The notes beneath the pieces are model-generated. The model saw only the letters and a program-made list of their open reading frames with translations. It made no database searches and was not told the DNA's origin. From positions 372,001-436,000 of the forward strand of contig CANKZM010000001.1 of the NCBI GenBank assembly GCA_947488305.1: a stretch of DNA of 64,000 nt. Direction: 5' to 3'. Positions 7,925 through 17,525 of the stretch are shown in pieces. The position numbers and the translations under genes were made by a program. This DNA is from an uncultured Roseobacter sp. Its GTDB lineage: Bacteria; Pseudomonadota; Alphaproteobacteria; Rhodobacterales; Rhodobacteraceae. Numbering within the stretch: position 1 is the stretch's first letter; every line of letters starts with the position of its first letter.

Positions 7925-8700
7925 CGGTGCAGCGAAAGAGTAAGGGCGATACTGATCGTTTCATGCGGGCGATTGCGGCGTTTTCGGCGGCGCCAGAAGA
8001 GGTAACGCGCCGTGGCAGACGCCTGCAAAACGGGGAGAGCGGATCAGCCCATGCCATCCTCGCGGAAATTGACGAGACCGTTTTGCGCAGGAAACTGGTC
8101 TTTTGTAACGAGCAAGACGCGACGCTCACTCTGGACGTGGGAGAGAGGCGTTTACTGACTGTTTTGTCCGCACCTGAACCCTTGGATGGGGTTTATCCTG
8201 ATTTGATCGGGCGTCCGCTGGAAGAGGCAGATGCGCCGACAGTCATGAATTTGTTGACAGAATTTGCCTCGCAAGAACCGCGTGTGTTTGTAGTGTCGCG
8301 TCCGTCTGACGCTGGCGAAACAGGGGTATTTCGGGGGCTGTCGGCAAAAATGCTGGTTGACCTACAACGGATGCCGTTACCAGACGAGTTACCAGCTACT
8401 TTGCGGCGAGCGGTTGAAGTGGCCAAAGCTGATTGTGATGCGCTTGTAATCTGCCAGTCCGGGAAGTCGCTTTATCGGCACGGAGAAAAAAAACTGGTCG
8501 ATATGCTTGACGCGCATTTGAGCTCGTTACCAAGCGGCAGGGGAAATATGCGCGATGTCACGCTTTGGTGCGTGGATCCGCCTGCGGGGGGCGCGGTCAT
8601 GTTGGCCGAGGTTGATGACTTTAGGGTTGCTGTCATTGGGTCGTTTGCCGCACTCCAGGGGCATTTCAATGTCTGGCGAGAGGCCGTGACCCTCAAGTGA
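7921..8700 (+). CDS. Unrecognised protein, last gene of kinase/GTPase operon
   Basis: A 259-residue soluble protein with no signal peptide, membrane segment or nucleotide-binding motif. I do not recognise the family. The N-terminus is basic (VQRKSKGDTDRF). The middle has alternating beta/alpha character, and a hydrophobic strand (FRVAVIGSFAALQGHF) lies close to the C-terminus. It is coupled to the roadblock-like gene by an ATGA overlap, so the two may form a complex. It ends 3 bases from the convergent glpR gene, and there is no room for a conventional terminator between them. Confidence 0.7.
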   Translation: MTVQRKSKGDTDRFMRAIAAFSAAPEEVTRRGRRLQNGESGSAHAILAEIDETVLRRKLVFCNEQDATLTLDVGERRLLTVLSAPEPLDGVYPDLIGRPLEEADAPTVMNLLTEFASQEPRVFVVSRPSDAGETGVFRGLSAKMLVDLQRMPLPDELPATLRRAVEVAKADCDALVICQSGKSLYRHGEKKLVDMLDAHLSSLPSGRGNMRDVTLWCVDPPAGGAVMLAEVDDFRVAVIGSFAALQGHFNVWREAVTLK

Positions 8701-8703
8701 GGA

Positions 8704-9465
8704 TTATTCGGCAATAGCTATTTCCGTTTCCCAGTTTTTGCATTTGGTCTCTAACGCCGAAGGGAATTCGGTGTCGGAAAAGACCGTTGTCAAAGACTTC
8801 ATGGAAGCGATCTTTACCGGCGCGGCTCGGTGAAACTTGGTGTGATCCGCCACCAGAAAACAATTGCGTGATTGCTTGATGATGGTTTGGCTGACCCCAA
8901 CTTCCTCGATGTCGAAATCAAGCAAATCTCCTTCGATGTCCATGGCGGAGCACCCGATGACCGCGAAATCGAACTTGAACTGTCTGATCGTGTCGATGGC
9001 CACATTGCCGATGAGCCCGCCGTCACTTGGTCGAAGGCGCCCTCCTGTGACGATTGTCTGACAGTGGGGGTTCTCAACCAGTATGTTTGCCACGTTCATG
9101 TTATTGGTCACGACGAGCAAATCCTTATGGCGCAGCAGTTGGTGGGCAACTGCCTCTGTGCTGGTGCCGATGTTCAGAAAAACCGAACAGTTGTTCGGGA
9201 TTCTTGTGGCGCACGTACGGGCAATAGAACGTTTGGCTGTTTGATTGAGACTGCGCCGCTCAGTGTATTCGATGTTTGATGTGCCGGACGGAAGTATGGC
9301 CCCTCCGTGAACGCGTTCGATTTTGTTCGTTTCGGCGAGTTCGGATAGGTCCCGCCGGATGGTCTGTAAACTCACCCCGAAGCGATCTGCCAGTGCTTCC
9401 ACGGTAACTTTGCCATCTTGCGCTAAAGCTTCCAGAATGTCGGCTTGCCTGAAATTCTGCGACAC
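8704..9465 (-). CDS. glpR: Glycerol-3-phosphate regulon repressor, DeoR family
   Basis: A 253-residue DeoR-family repressor, the same length as E. coli GlpR. The N-terminal winged helix (VTVEALADRFGVSLQTIRRD, about 21-40) binds DNA. The C-terminal DeoRC sensor domain holds IGTSTEAVAH, VTNNMNVAN and GGRLRPSDGGLIG, close to the GlpR pattern that senses glycerol-3-phosphate. The frame is open much further upstream, but the GTG at 9465 is preceded by GAGGAAATTAGT, an excellent ribosome site, and starts exactly at the conserved domain edge. It is divergent from glpD-glpK, the expected target operon. Confidence 0.92.
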   Translation of the reverse strand: MSQNFRQADILEALAQDGKVTVEALADRFGVSLQTIRRDLSELAETNKIERVHGGAILPSGTSNIEYTERRSLNQTAKRSIARTCATRIPNNCSVFLNIGTSTEAVAHQLLRHKDLLVVTNNMNVANILVENPHCQTIVTGGRLRPSDGGLIGNVAIDTIRQFKFDFAVIGCSAMDIEGDLLDFDIEEVGVSQTIIKQSRNCFLVADHTKFHRAAPVKIASMKSLTTVFSDTEFPSALETKCKNWETEIAIAE

Positions 9466-9591
9466 ACTAATTTCCTCACAAATTTGCCTGTTCGACATGC
9501 TGGACAGGACGTTTTTAATCCTGCGCCCGCATGATTCAGCGTCTCGACCCGAAACAACCGCAGGTCCTCTTGTTCGACAGTTGTGCCTCAA

Positions 9592-9634
9592 CGAAAAGCG
9601 AAAATAAACGCTCAAATACGAAAAAATTCGCTTG
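9592..9634. promoter_or_regulatory. Putative GlpR operator region between glpR and glpD
   Basis: The 222-base gap 9466-9688 contains an A/T-rich patch with repeated CGAAAA/TTCGC half-sites (CGAAAAGCGAAAA, then TACGAAAAAATTCGC), spaced roughly one to two helical turns. DeoR-type repressors bind repeats of this kind. Its place in the divergent glpR/glpD promoter region fits negative control of both genes. The exact operator boundaries are a guess; the rest of the gap shows nothing else recognisable. Confidence 0.4.
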
Positions 9635-9688
9635 AAGCAAATTTTTTGCTGCGTTACCCGTGCCACACCCCTAAAATTCGGAGTCGTA

Positions 9689-11287
9689 ATGGCACAGGAC
9701 GAAAACGATATCCTCGACGTTTTCATCATCGGGGGCGGTATCAACGGTTGTGGTATCGCCAGAGATGCTGCGGGACGTGGCTTGCGCGTTGCATTGGCCG
9801 AAATGAATGACCTTGCCTCCGCCACATCCTCTGCGTCAACGAAGCTGTTTCACGGTGGGCTGCGATATCTGGAATACTTCGAGATCAATCTCGTGAAACA
9901 TGCATTGGCGGAACGCGAGGTCTTGCTGCGGGCCATGCCTCACATCAGCTGGCCGATGCGTTTTGTGCTGCCTTACCATCGTGATATGCGGTTTGAGGGA
10001 AGCACACCGGCATCGCGCATCTTGAACACCGTCATGCCGTGGATGAAAGGTCGACGTCCTGCCTGGCTAATCAGGTTTGGATTGCTGCTCTACGATACTC
10101 TTGGCGGAAGGAGTATCCTGCCAGGGACAAAAACGCTTGATCTGAGGAACGCGCCGGAAGGCGAGCCGTTGGATCCGAAATTCGAGCGGGCATTTGAATA
10201 TTCTGATTGTTGGATAGAGGACTCGCGGCTTGTGGTGCTGAATGCACGAGACGCCGAAGCGCGTGGGGCACAGATCCTTGTGCGAACCAAGGTCCTCTCC
10301 GCAAGTCGCGTTGATGATGTTTGGGAAATTCATCTCGAGGATTGTGCCAGCGGTAAAACCCGCATTTGCAAAGCCCGCATGTTGGTGAACGCGGGTGGCC
10401 CCTGGGTTGGCGATATCATCCAGCAAAAGGTCCGCATCAACTCGAAAGAGGGCGTCCGACTGGTCCGCGGCAGCCATATCGTCACGCGGCAACTCTTTGA
10501 CCATGACAAATGCTACTTTTTCCAAGGTCGCGACGGCCGCATTATCTTTGCGATTCCCTATGAGACGGATTTTACATTGATCGGAACAACCGATGCCGAA
10601 CATGAGGATCCGGATGAAAAGCCGACGTGCACCGATCAGGAGCGGGATTACCTGATCGATTTCGCCAACCAGTACTTCAAATCCAGTATCAGTACGGAAG
10701 ATGTTGTCTGGAGTTATTCAGGCGTGCGACCGCTTTATGATGATGGGGCCAGCAGCGCGACCGCTGCGACCCGCGATTACACGCTGAAGGTCGACGATGC
10801 GGGCGGCGCGCCAATCCTGAATGTGTTTGGCGGCAAGATCACGACCTATCGGAAGTTGGCTGAGGATGCGATGGATAAGATCGTGCCCTATTTTCCGGGC
10901 ACGTCCGGCCACTGGACGGCAGGTGTCGCCCTGCCGGGAGGTGATTTCGCAGTGGGCGATTTTGATGTTCTGGTTGACCGTTTACGGGAGGATTTTCCTT
11001 TCCTGTCGCATTTTTGCGCCCGCAGATTGGTGAGAGCCTACGGCACTGAGGCGTGGAACATCATGGCGGGCGCTGAATCGCCAGAAGCTATGGGGCAAAG
11101 CTTTGGCAGTGGCTTGCGGGCCCGCGAAGTGGTTTGGCTCATGCAGCACGAATATGCCCGAACCGCCGAGGATGTGGTGTGGCGACGCAACAAGCTGGGC
11201 CTGCGGTTGACGCAGGCTGAGGTTGCGGCCCTTGACGCCTTTATGCAAAACCAAGGCAAGCAAAACGAGACAACGGCAGCGCAATAA
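9689..11287 (+). CDS. glpD: Glycerol-3-phosphate dehydrogenase (FAD)
   Basis: A 532-residue flavoprotein that oxidises sn-glycerol-3-phosphate to dihydroxyacetone phosphate and passes electrons to the quinone pool at the inner membrane face. The FAD-binding [15 protein letters not shown] lies at the N-terminus, followed by the GlpD signature [15 protein letters not shown]. Later conserved stretches include [21 protein letters not shown] and [11 protein letters not shown]. The ATG at 9689 was chosen because GGAG sits six bases before it and it starts just before the dinucleotide fold; the longer frame from 9632 adds an unlikely leader. It is followed 16 bases later by glpK and is probably repressed by the divergent GlpR. 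Confidence 0.95.
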   Translation: MAQDENDILDVFIIGGGINGCGIARDAAGRGLRVALAEMNDLASATSSASTKLFHGGLRYLEYFEINLVKHALAEREVLLRAMPHISWPMRFVLPYHRDMRFEGSTPASRILNTVMPWMKGRRPAWLIRFGLLLYDTLGGRSILPGTKTLDLRNAPEGEPLDPKFERAFEYSDCWIEDSRLVVLNARDAEARGAQILVRTKVLSASRVDDVWEIHLEDCASGKTRICKARMLVNAGGPWVGDIIQQKVRINSKEGVRLVRGSHIVTRQLFDHDKCYFFQGRDGRIIFAIPYETDFTLIGTTDAEHEDPDEKPTCTDQERDYLIDFANQYFKSSISTEDVVWSYSGVRPLYDDGASSATAATRDYTLKVDDAGGAPILNVFGGKITTYRKLAEDAMDKIVPYFPGTSGHWTAGVALPGGDFAVGDFDVLVDRLREDFPFLSHFCARRLVRAYGTEAWNIMAGAESPEAMGQSFGSGLRAREVVWLMQHEYARTAEDVVWRRNKLGLRLTQAEVAALDAFMQNQGKQNETTAAQ

Positions 11288-11303
11288 GACGGGGGAGGGT
11301 GCC

Positions 11304-12791
11304 ATGACACATGTTCTGGCAATTGATCAGGGGACCACATCGTCCCGCGCGATACTGTTTGACGCTGATATGAAGATCACTGCATCAGCGCAGGAAGAAT
11401 TCAAACAGCACTTTCCGAACAGCGGGTGGGTCGAGCATGATCCTGCTGACCTGTGGGCGACCACTGCGGCCACCTGTCGTGCCGCGATTGAAAAGGCAGG
11501 GCTGGGCCCCGATGATATCGCGGCAATCGGAATCACGAACCAGCGCGAAACGGTAGTTGTCTGGGACAAGGAGACGGGTCAGCCGGTATACAATGCGATT
11601 GTCTGGCAGGACCGCCGAACAGCTGAGTTTTGTCGCGAGTTACGTGAGGCCGGGCATGGGGACACCATAACCGAGCGGACGGGCCTGCTGGTCGACCCCT
11701 ATTTTTCCGCCACCAAGCTCAAATGGATTCTCGACAACGTGGAGGGCGCGCGGGGCCGGGCAGAGCGCGGGGAATTACTTTTTGGAACGGTGGACAGTTT
11801 TCTGATCTGGAAACTGACCGGTGGTGCGGCGCATGTGACAGATGCGACCAACGCGGCCAGAACCTCCCTTTATGATATTCACAAGGGGCGCTGGAGCAGC
11901 ACAATTTGCGCCTTGTTCGACATTCCCATGTCGATGTTGCCAGAAGTGCGGGACTGTGCATCTGATTTTGGCATGGCGCGAGCGGATCTGTTTGGCCGCC
12001 AAATTCCCATCCTTGGGGTTGCGGGCGATCAGCAGGCTGCAACGATTGGTCAAGCCTGTTTTTCGCCAGGCATGCTCAAATCCACCTATGGTACTGGCTG
12101 TTTTGCCTTGCTGAACACCGGTGAAACGGCGGTCACATCGAAGAACCGCCTGCTTACGACAATAGCCTATCAGTTTGACGGCAAGCCAACCTATGCGCTC
12201 GAAGGGTCGATATTCGTGGCCGGGGCCGTTGTGCAATGGCTGCGGGACGGGTTGAAGATCATCCGGGCGGCGGAGGAAACCCAGCCTTTGGCGGAAAAGG
12301 CAGACGATACTCAGAACGTTGTTCTGGTACCGGCTTTTGTTGGCCTTGGCGCACCCTACTGGAACGCAGAGTGCCGAGGGGCGGTTTTCGGGCTGACCCG
12401 CAATTCTGGAGCAGAAGAATTTGCCAAGGCTGCGTTGGAAAGTGTCGGCTATCAGACCCGCGATCTTCTGGAGGCCATGACCGCCGATTGGCAATCAAGT
12501 GGCGCGCGTGCGACATTGCGAGTCGATGGGGGAATGTCAGCCTCTGACTGGGCGATGCAATTCCTGTCTGACATTATTGGTGCACCGGTGGACAGGCCGT
12601 CGGTATTGGAGACTACAGCATTAGGGGCTGCCTGGCTTGCAGGGCAAAGAGCAGGGCTTTACCCGGATCAAGACTGCTTTGCGCGGAATTGGGCGCTGGA
12701 GAAAACGTTTAGTCCCCAGATGGATGCTGCGGACCGCGATCACAAATATCAGGCGTGGCGACGCGCGGTGGATGCGACGCTAGCGTTTTAG
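11304..12791 (+). CDS. glpK: Glycerol kinase
   Basis: A 495-residue FGGY-family kinase that phosphorylates glycerol to sn-glycerol-3-phosphate, the substrate of the preceding glpD product. The N-terminal phosphate loop [22 protein letters not shown], the ATP-site YGTGCF and the FGGY signature region [12 protein letters not shown] are all present. Length equals that of typical bacterial GlpK. The start ATG at 11304 follows GGGGGAGGG; an upstream in-frame alternative would run into glpD. No GlpF facilitator gene is next to it. Confidence 0.96.
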   Translation: MTHVLAIDQGTTSSRAILFDADMKITASAQEEFKQHFPNSGWVEHDPADLWATTAATCRAAIEKAGLGPDDIAAIGITNQRETVVVWDKETGQPVYNAIVWQDRRTAEFCRELREAGHGDTITERTGLLVDPYFSATKLKWILDNVEGARGRAERGELLFGTVDSFLIWKLTGGAAHVTDATNAARTSLYDIHKGRWSSTICALFDIPMSMLPEVRDCASDFGMARADLFGRQIPILGVAGDQQAATIGQACFSPGMLKSTYGTGCFALLNTGETAVTSKNRLLTTIAYQFDGKPTYALEGSIFVAGAVVQWLRDGLKIIRAAEETQPLAEKADDTQNVVLVPAFVGLGAPYWNAECRGAVFGLTRNSGAEEFAKAALESVGYQTRDLLEAMTADWQSSGARATLRVDGGMSASDWAMQFLSDIIGAPVDRPSVLETTALGAAWLAGQRAGLYPDQDCFARNWALEKTFSPQMDAADRDHKYQAWRRAVDATLAF

Positions 12792-12873
12792 CGCCTGATC
12801 AAACGGCGTAAGCCATGCAAATAACGCAACGCTGGCTGTTAAAAATCAGCCATTGAATTCCAGTGTCGTTTGT

Positions 12874-12893
12874 GCTTGTTAGCGCTAACAAGC
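12874..12893. promoter_or_regulatory. Perfect 20-bp palindrome, LacI-family operator type
   Basis: The sequence GCTTGTTAGCGCTAACAAGC is a perfect inverted repeat centred on a CG step, with the TTAGCGCTAA core typical of LacI/GalR-family operators. It lies 50 bases before the gap start codon in the 151-base gap 12792-12942. It could control gap and the downstream edd-eda-glycogen genes. No LacI-type regulator gene is in this window. The same gap also has a weak hairpin (TGGCTG/CAGCCA, 12833-12852) after glpK without a U-run. Confidence 0.7.
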
Positions 12894-12942
12894 GAAATCG
12901 ACCAATAATGCCGCAAGAAGGCGGCCAGCTTAGGAGAATAAG

Positions 12943-13950
12943 ATGTCCCATGCAGTTGCAATCAACGGATTTGGCAGGATCGGTCGCGGTGTACTGCGCG
13001 CCTTGGTCGAAAATAATGTGGATGACGTTGAAGTGGTCGCAATCAATGACCTTTCGACACCGGACACGCTTGCACATCTTTTGAAATACGACAGCGTGCA
13101 TGGGCGCTTTCAGGGTGATGTGTCGGTCGCCGGCGATGCTTTGGTCGTCAATGGTAAGACCATTGAGGTGACGGCAGTGCGCGATCCTGCAGAGTTGCCC
13201 TGGCAAGGGGTCGATATCGCCATGGAATGCACGGGTTTGTTTACCGCACGCGAAAAGGCGGCGGCGCATCTCAAGAACGGATCCAAACGCGTTTTGATCT
13301 CGGCCCCAGGGGCAGGTGCGGATCGAACCGTGGTGTTTGGCGTAAACGACAAAGATTTGACGGCGGATGACATCGTCGTGTCCAATGCGTCCTGCACGAC
13401 CAACTGCCTGGCACCGGTCGCCTATGTTCTAGATCAGACGGTCGGGATCAAGACGGGTTACATGACAACAATTCACGCCTACACCGGCGATCAACCAAGC
13501 CATGACGCGCCCCACAAGGACCTCTATCGCGGTCGCGCGGCTGCGGTCTCAATGGTGCCGACGTCTACCGGTGCGGCCAAAGCGATCTCCTTGGTGTTGC
13601 CGCATCTGGAAGGGCGGCTCGAAGGCTCAGCGGTGCGCGTCCCGACGCCAAACGTTTCTCTTGTCGATCTTTGCTTTATGCCAGAAAAACCAGCGACCAA
13701 AGAGGGGATCAACGAAGCGATCAAAGCGGCCGCAGAGGGTCCTCTGAAGGGCATCCTCGGCTATGCTGACGAGCCTCTGGTTTCCATCGATTTCAATCAT
13801 GATCCGCATTCGTCGACTTTCGCTCCGGCGCAGACGGCAGTAACCAAAGACGGCATGGTTCGGGTGGTCAGTTGGTATGACAATGAATGGGGTTTTGCCA
13901 ACCGGATGATCGATACGGGGCGTGCTTTGGCGGTTTTGGCCAAGAGTTGA
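12943..13950 (+). CDS. gap: Glyceraldehyde-3-phosphate dehydrogenase
   Basis: A 335-residue type I GAPDH that converts glyceraldehyde-3-phosphate, NAD and phosphate to 1,3-bisphosphoglycerate. The Rossmann motif INGFGRIGR is at the N-terminus; Asp in INDL suggests NAD preference. The active-site SNASCTTNC, with its nucleophilic Cys, and the downstream His region GYMTTIHAYTGDQ are intact. The ATG follows GGAGAATAAG. It precedes edd with a 45-base gap, which makes sense as the Entner-Doudoroff cleavage yields its substrate. A palindromic operator sits just upstream. Confidence 0.95.
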   Translation: MSHAVAINGFGRIGRGVLRALVENNVDDVEVVAINDLSTPDTLAHLLKYDSVHGRFQGDVSVAGDALVVNGKTIEVTAVRDPAELPWQGVDIAMECTGLFTAREKAAAHLKNGSKRVLISAPGAGADRTVVFGVNDKDLTADDIVVSNASCTTNCLAPVAYVLDQTVGIKTGYMTTIHAYTGDQPSHDAPHKDLYRGRAAAVSMVPTSTGAAKAISLVLPHLEGRLEGSAVRVPTPNVSLVDLCFMPEKPATKEGINEAIKAAAEGPLKGILGYADEPLVSIDFNHDPHSSTFAPAQTAVTKDGMVRVVSWYDNEWGFANRMIDTGRALAVLAKS

Positions 13951-13995
13951 TGTCTTGTCCCGCGAGGAGTTCCTCCCAGCTTTGGAGAAGTTGAA

Positions 13996-15801
13996 ATGGC
14001 TTTGAATGCCACGATTGAACGAGTAACGGAACGGATCATAGAGCGCAGCACGGATCTGCGGGGCGACTACCTCGCACGGATGAATGCTGAGCGCGTCAAA
14101 GGCCCGGCGCGGGCGCACCTGAGCTGTAGCGGTCAAGCGCATGCCTATGCGGGTGCCGGTCCGGACCAATCCAAACTGGCCCACGAAACCGCAGGTAACC
14201 TGGGGATTGTGACCACGTACAATGACATGCTCTCTGCGCATCAGCCCTTCGAGCGGTTCCCAGCATTGATCCGGGAGGCCGCCCGGGAGTCAGGTGGCAC
14301 CGCACAGGTGGCAGGCGGCGTACCAGCGATGTGTGACGGTGTGACACAAGGTGAGCCGGGCATGGAGCTCAGCCTCTTTTCCCGAGATGTGATTGCCATG
14401 GCAACCGCTGTCGCCATGAGCCACAACACCTTTGACGCGGCTGTCTATCTGGGGGTTTGTGACAAGATCGTACCGGGGTTGGTGATCGCAGCCCAGACCT
14501 TTGGGCACGTGCCAACGGTGTTCCTGCCCGCGGGTCCTATGACGTCTGGTCTTTCAAATGACGAAAAAAGTGCGGTGCGCCAGAAGTTTGCCGCAGGTGA
14601 GGTGGGCCGTGAAGAGTTGATGGCGGCCGAGATGGGCGCCTATCACGGGCCAGGTACCTGCACATTCTATGGAACTGCAAATACCAACCAGATGTTGATG
14701 GAGTTCATGGGGCTGCATTTGCCCGGAACCAGCTTTGTCACACCTAACACGGGTCTGCGTGACGCCTTGACCAAAGAGGGTGCAAAGCGCGCGCTCGCGC
14801 TGTCCGACCTGGGTAACAATTATACGCCGGTCTGCGATATCCTGACGGAAAAGGCTTTTGTGAACGGCATCGTGGGACTGAATGCTACGGGCGGCTCGAC
14901 CAACCTGCTGATCCACCTGATTGCAATGGCGCGGGCCGGTGGCATCATTTTAGATTGGGAAGACTTCTCTGATATTTCAGAGGTGACACCCCTATTGGCG
15001 CGCGTCTATCCCAATGGACTTGCGGACGTGAACCATTTCCATGCGGCAGGTGGTTTGGGTTATATGATTCAGGAATTGCTTGGCGCGGGATTGCTGCATC
15101 CTGACACTTCGACTGTCGCAGGTGGCGGATTGGAGCTTTATACGCAGGAACCCAAACTAAAGAACGGCGAGTTGATCTGGGAACAGGGCACCACCAAGAG
15201 CCTTAACGAGAAAATCGTGCGTCCGGCTAACGACCCCTTCCAACCCACCGGCGGGCTCAAGCGGCTGTCGGGGAACCTTGGCAACGCGGTTATGAAAGTG
15301 TCTGCGGTCAAGGCAGAGCACCAGATTGTAGAAGCGCCGATTAGAGTGTTCCAGGACCAGGAATCGGTCAAGTCCGCCTGCCGGGCGGGCGAAATCACCA
15401 AAGACACGGTGATTGTCGTACGATTTCAGGGGCCAAAGGCAAATGGGATGCCCGAACTGCACAGCCTGACCCCTGCGCTCAAGAACTTGCAGGCGCGAGG
15501 CATCAATGTGGCTCTGGTCACGGATGGGCGGATGTCTGGCGCGTCTGGCTCCGTACCTGCGGCTATTCACGTGAGCCCCGAAGCACTGGATGGCGGTGCG
15601 ATTTCCAAGCTCGAGGATGGCGACATCGTTCGGGTTGACGCAATTGACGGAACGCTGGAGATATTGACCGAGGGGGTTCTCGACAGAGAACCTGCGCGGG
15701 CCGATCTTTCCGGCAACGCTTTTGGATTGGGCCGTGAACTTTTTGCCGGATTCCGACGCGAGGTCGGCACGGCAGACACGGGCGCCTGTGTATTATTTTA
15801 A
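13996..15801 (+). CDS. edd: 6-Phosphogluconate dehydratase
   Basis: A 601-residue IlvD/Edd-family Fe-S dehydratase making 2-keto-3-deoxy-6-phosphogluconate, the first dedicated step of the Entner-Doudoroff pathway. Cluster-binding Cys residues sit in [10 protein letters not shown] and GVCDKIVPG, with a third in the PVCDILTEK region; [15 protein letters not shown] is the family signature. Length is right for Edd, and longer than usual dihydroxyacid dehydratases in the N-terminal part. The start ATG follows TTGGAGAAGTTGAA. The KDPG aldolase gene begins 11 bases after its stop. Confidence 0.94.
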   Translation: MALNATIERVTERIIERSTDLRGDYLARMNAERVKGPARAHLSCSGQAHAYAGAGPDQSKLAHETAGNLGIVTTYNDMLSAHQPFERFPALIREAARESGGTAQVAGGVPAMCDGVTQGEPGMELSLFSRDVIAMATAVAMSHNTFDAAVYLGVCDKIVPGLVIAAQTFGHVPTVFLPAGPMTSGLSNDEKSAVRQKFAAGEVGREELMAAEMGAYHGPGTCTFYGTANTNQMLMEFMGLHLPGTSFVTPNTGLRDALTKEGAKRALALSDLGNNYTPVCDILTEKAFVNGIVGLNATGGSTNLLIHLIAMARAGGIILDWEDFSDISEVTPLLARVYPNGLADVNHFHAAGGLGYMIQELLGAGLLHPDTSTVAGGGLELYTQEPKLKNGELIWEQGTTKSLNEKIVRPANDPFQPTGGLKRLSGNLGNAVMKVSAVKAEHQIVEAPIRVFQDQESVKSACRAGEITKDTVIVVRFQGPKANGMPELHSLTPALKNLQARGINVALVTDGRMSGASGSVPAAIHVSPEALDGGAISKLEDGDIVRVDAIDGTLEILTEGVLDREPARADLSGNAFGLGRELFAGFRREVGTADTGACVLF

Positions 15802-15812
15802 AGGAACTTAAA

Positions 15813-16454
15813 ATGACCCCACAAGATGCAAGCAGAAGGGCCCGCGAGATTTGCGGAATGGCTCCAATTGTGCCTGTCCTCGTGGTCAAAGACACATCAA
15901 CGGCGCGCCCATTGGCCGAAGCACTGGTTGCAGGCGGCTTGCCCGCATTGGAGGTGACGCTTCGTACTCCGGCTGCTTTGGAGGCGATCGCCGAAATGGC
16001 GAAAGTTCCGGGCGGCGCGGTAGGGGCCGGCACACTGGTCACGCCTGATGACGTGCGCGCAGCAAAGGCGGCTGGCGCCACATTCGGCGTGTCGCCGGGC
16101 GCTACCGATGCGTTGATTGCGGCCTGCGAGGCGGAAGGACTGCCGCTGCTCGCCGGGGCCGCGACCGCAAGCGAAGCGATGCGTCTGCTGGAGCGCGGCT
16201 ATGATATGCTCAAGTTCTTCCCGGCAGAAGCATCGGGGGGTGCACCGGCACTTAAGGCCATTGGCGCGCCGTTGCCCCAAATCTCGTTCTGCCCAACCGG
16301 CGGTGTAAGCCCGGCAAATGCTGCAAGTTACCTGTCCCTGCCCAACGTGGTATGCGCAGGTGGCAGCTGGGTGGCTCCTGCGGAATTGGTTGCAGCAGGG
16401 GATTGGGCCGGGATCGAGGCTCTCGCCAGAGAAGCCGCGCTACTGGAAGCATGA
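15813..16454 (+). CDS. eda: KDPG aldolase
   Basis: A 213-residue class I aldolase that cleaves 2-keto-3-deoxy-6-phosphogluconate into pyruvate and glyceraldehyde-3-phosphate. The Schiff-base Lys is in MLKFFPAE; the general base Glu is in ALEVTLRT; CPTGGV binds the phosphate. It follows edd by 11 bases with an AAGGA ribosome site. A paralogous aldolase of the same fold, used for the galactonate route, lies at 33374-33979. The sequence distinguishes them mainly by context: this copy is in the edd operon. Confidence 0.93.
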   Translation: MTPQDASRRAREICGMAPIVPVLVVKDTSTARPLAEALVAGGLPALEVTLRTPAALEAIAEMAKVPGGAVGAGTLVTPDDVRAAKAAGATFGVSPGATDALIAACEAEGLPLLAGAATASEAMRLLERGYDMLKFFPAEASGGAPALKAIGAPLPQISFCPTGGVSPANAASYLSLPNVVCAGGSWVAPAELVAAGDWAGIEALAREAALLEA

Positions 16455-16499
16455 TGCATACTTTGTCGGACGGTGAAAACAGGGGCCGAGGAGACTGAA

Positions 16500-17432
16500 A
16501 TGATCTTATGTTGTGGCGAAGCGCTGATCGACATGATCCCGACGCCGACCGGAACGGGCGCCGAGGGCTTCGTGCCGCATTCGGGTGGAGCGATCTTCAA
16601 TACGGCAATCGCGCTGGGACGGCTGGGTGCATCAACCGGATTTCTGTCCGGCTTGTCCAATGATCTTTTTGGCGACCAGTTGGCGACACAATTGTCAAAA
16701 AGCCACGTGGACAGCAGTTTTTCGATCAGATCGGATCTGCCCACAACGCTGGCTTTCGTTCGATTGGTGGATGGCCATGCGACCTACACATTCTACGATG
16801 AGAACACCGCCGGACGGTCATTGACGCCGGAACAATTGCCGGATCTGGCAGATGAGATCGAGGCGTTGTATTTCGGTGGGATCAGCTTGATCAGCGAGCC
16901 TTGTGCTGACTTTTACGCAGCACTGGCTGTGCGAGAGAGCGCGCGGCGTTCGATCATGCTCGACCCCAACATACGACCGGGTTTCATCAAAGACGAAGCG
17001 CGGTACCGAGAGCGCTTGCGTCGAATGGTGGCGGTTTCGGATATCATCAAGGTTTCTGATGAAGATCTGGAATGGATTGTCAGCGATGAGGCCAGTACCG
17101 AAACGCAAGCACGGCAAATTCTGGATCAGGGCCCCAAAGTGGTGGTTGTCACCCGCGGCAGCGCTGGTGCCGTGGCATTCACCCATGACGGCAATACCGT
17201 CGAAGTCCCGGCACCAAAAGCAGAAGTCGTAGACACCGTAGGTGCAGGTGACACATTTAACGCGGGCTTTCTTGCACAGCTTGCGTCGAGCAATCTTTTG
17301 TCAAAATCGAAGCTTGCGGCGTTGTCGTCCAGTGAACTGATCTCCGCTTTAGAAAAGGGGGCCCTTGTCGCTGCAGTGACTGTCTCCCGCGCAGGAGCCA
17401 ATCCACCATGGGCTGCCGAACTTGCAGTCTGA
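16500..17432 (+). CDS. PfkB-family sugar kinase, probable fructokinase
   Basis: A 310-residue ribokinase/PfkB-family kinase. The N-terminal GEALIDMIPTPT and substrate-binding SGGAIFNTAIALGRLG are followed by the C-terminal signature DTVGAGDTFNAGFLAQL, with the catalytic Asp and anion hole. The ATG at 16500 was chosen because GAGGAG sits seven bases before it; the GTG at 16473 is poorer. In Rhodobacteraceae this position after edd-eda is usually annotated fructokinase, feeding fructose to fructose-6-phosphate. 2-Keto-3-deoxygluconate kinase is an alternative the sequence alone does not exclude. Confidence 0.82.
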   Translation: MILCCGEALIDMIPTPTGTGAEGFVPHSGGAIFNTAIALGRLGASTGFLSGLSNDLFGDQLATQLSKSHVDSSFSIRSDLPTTLAFVRLVDGHATYTFYDENTAGRSLTPEQLPDLADEIEALYFGGISLISEPCADFYAALAVRESARRSIMLDPNIRPGFIKDEARYRERLRRMVAVSDIIKVSDEDLEWIVSDEASTETQARQILDQGPKVVVVTRGSAGAVAFTHDGNTVEVPAPKAEVVDTVGAGDTFNAGFLAQLASSNLLSKSKLAALSSSELISALEKGALVAAVTVSRAGANPPWAAELAV

Positions 17433-17525
17433 ACTCTGGAAGAATAGGGTCAGACTTCGCCCGTTGAAACCAAACTGAGTATCGTCCCCGCATTGATCGC
17501 GTTGTAAAAAGAGTAAATCGATCCC

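Noticed and set aside
9466-9825. Upstream extension of glpR by up to 120 codons
   Set aside because: It would run into glpD; the GTG at 9465 has an excellent ribosome site and fits GlpR length.
12833-12852. Terminator after glpK
   Set aside because: The TGGCTG/CAGCCA hairpin is short and has no U-run.
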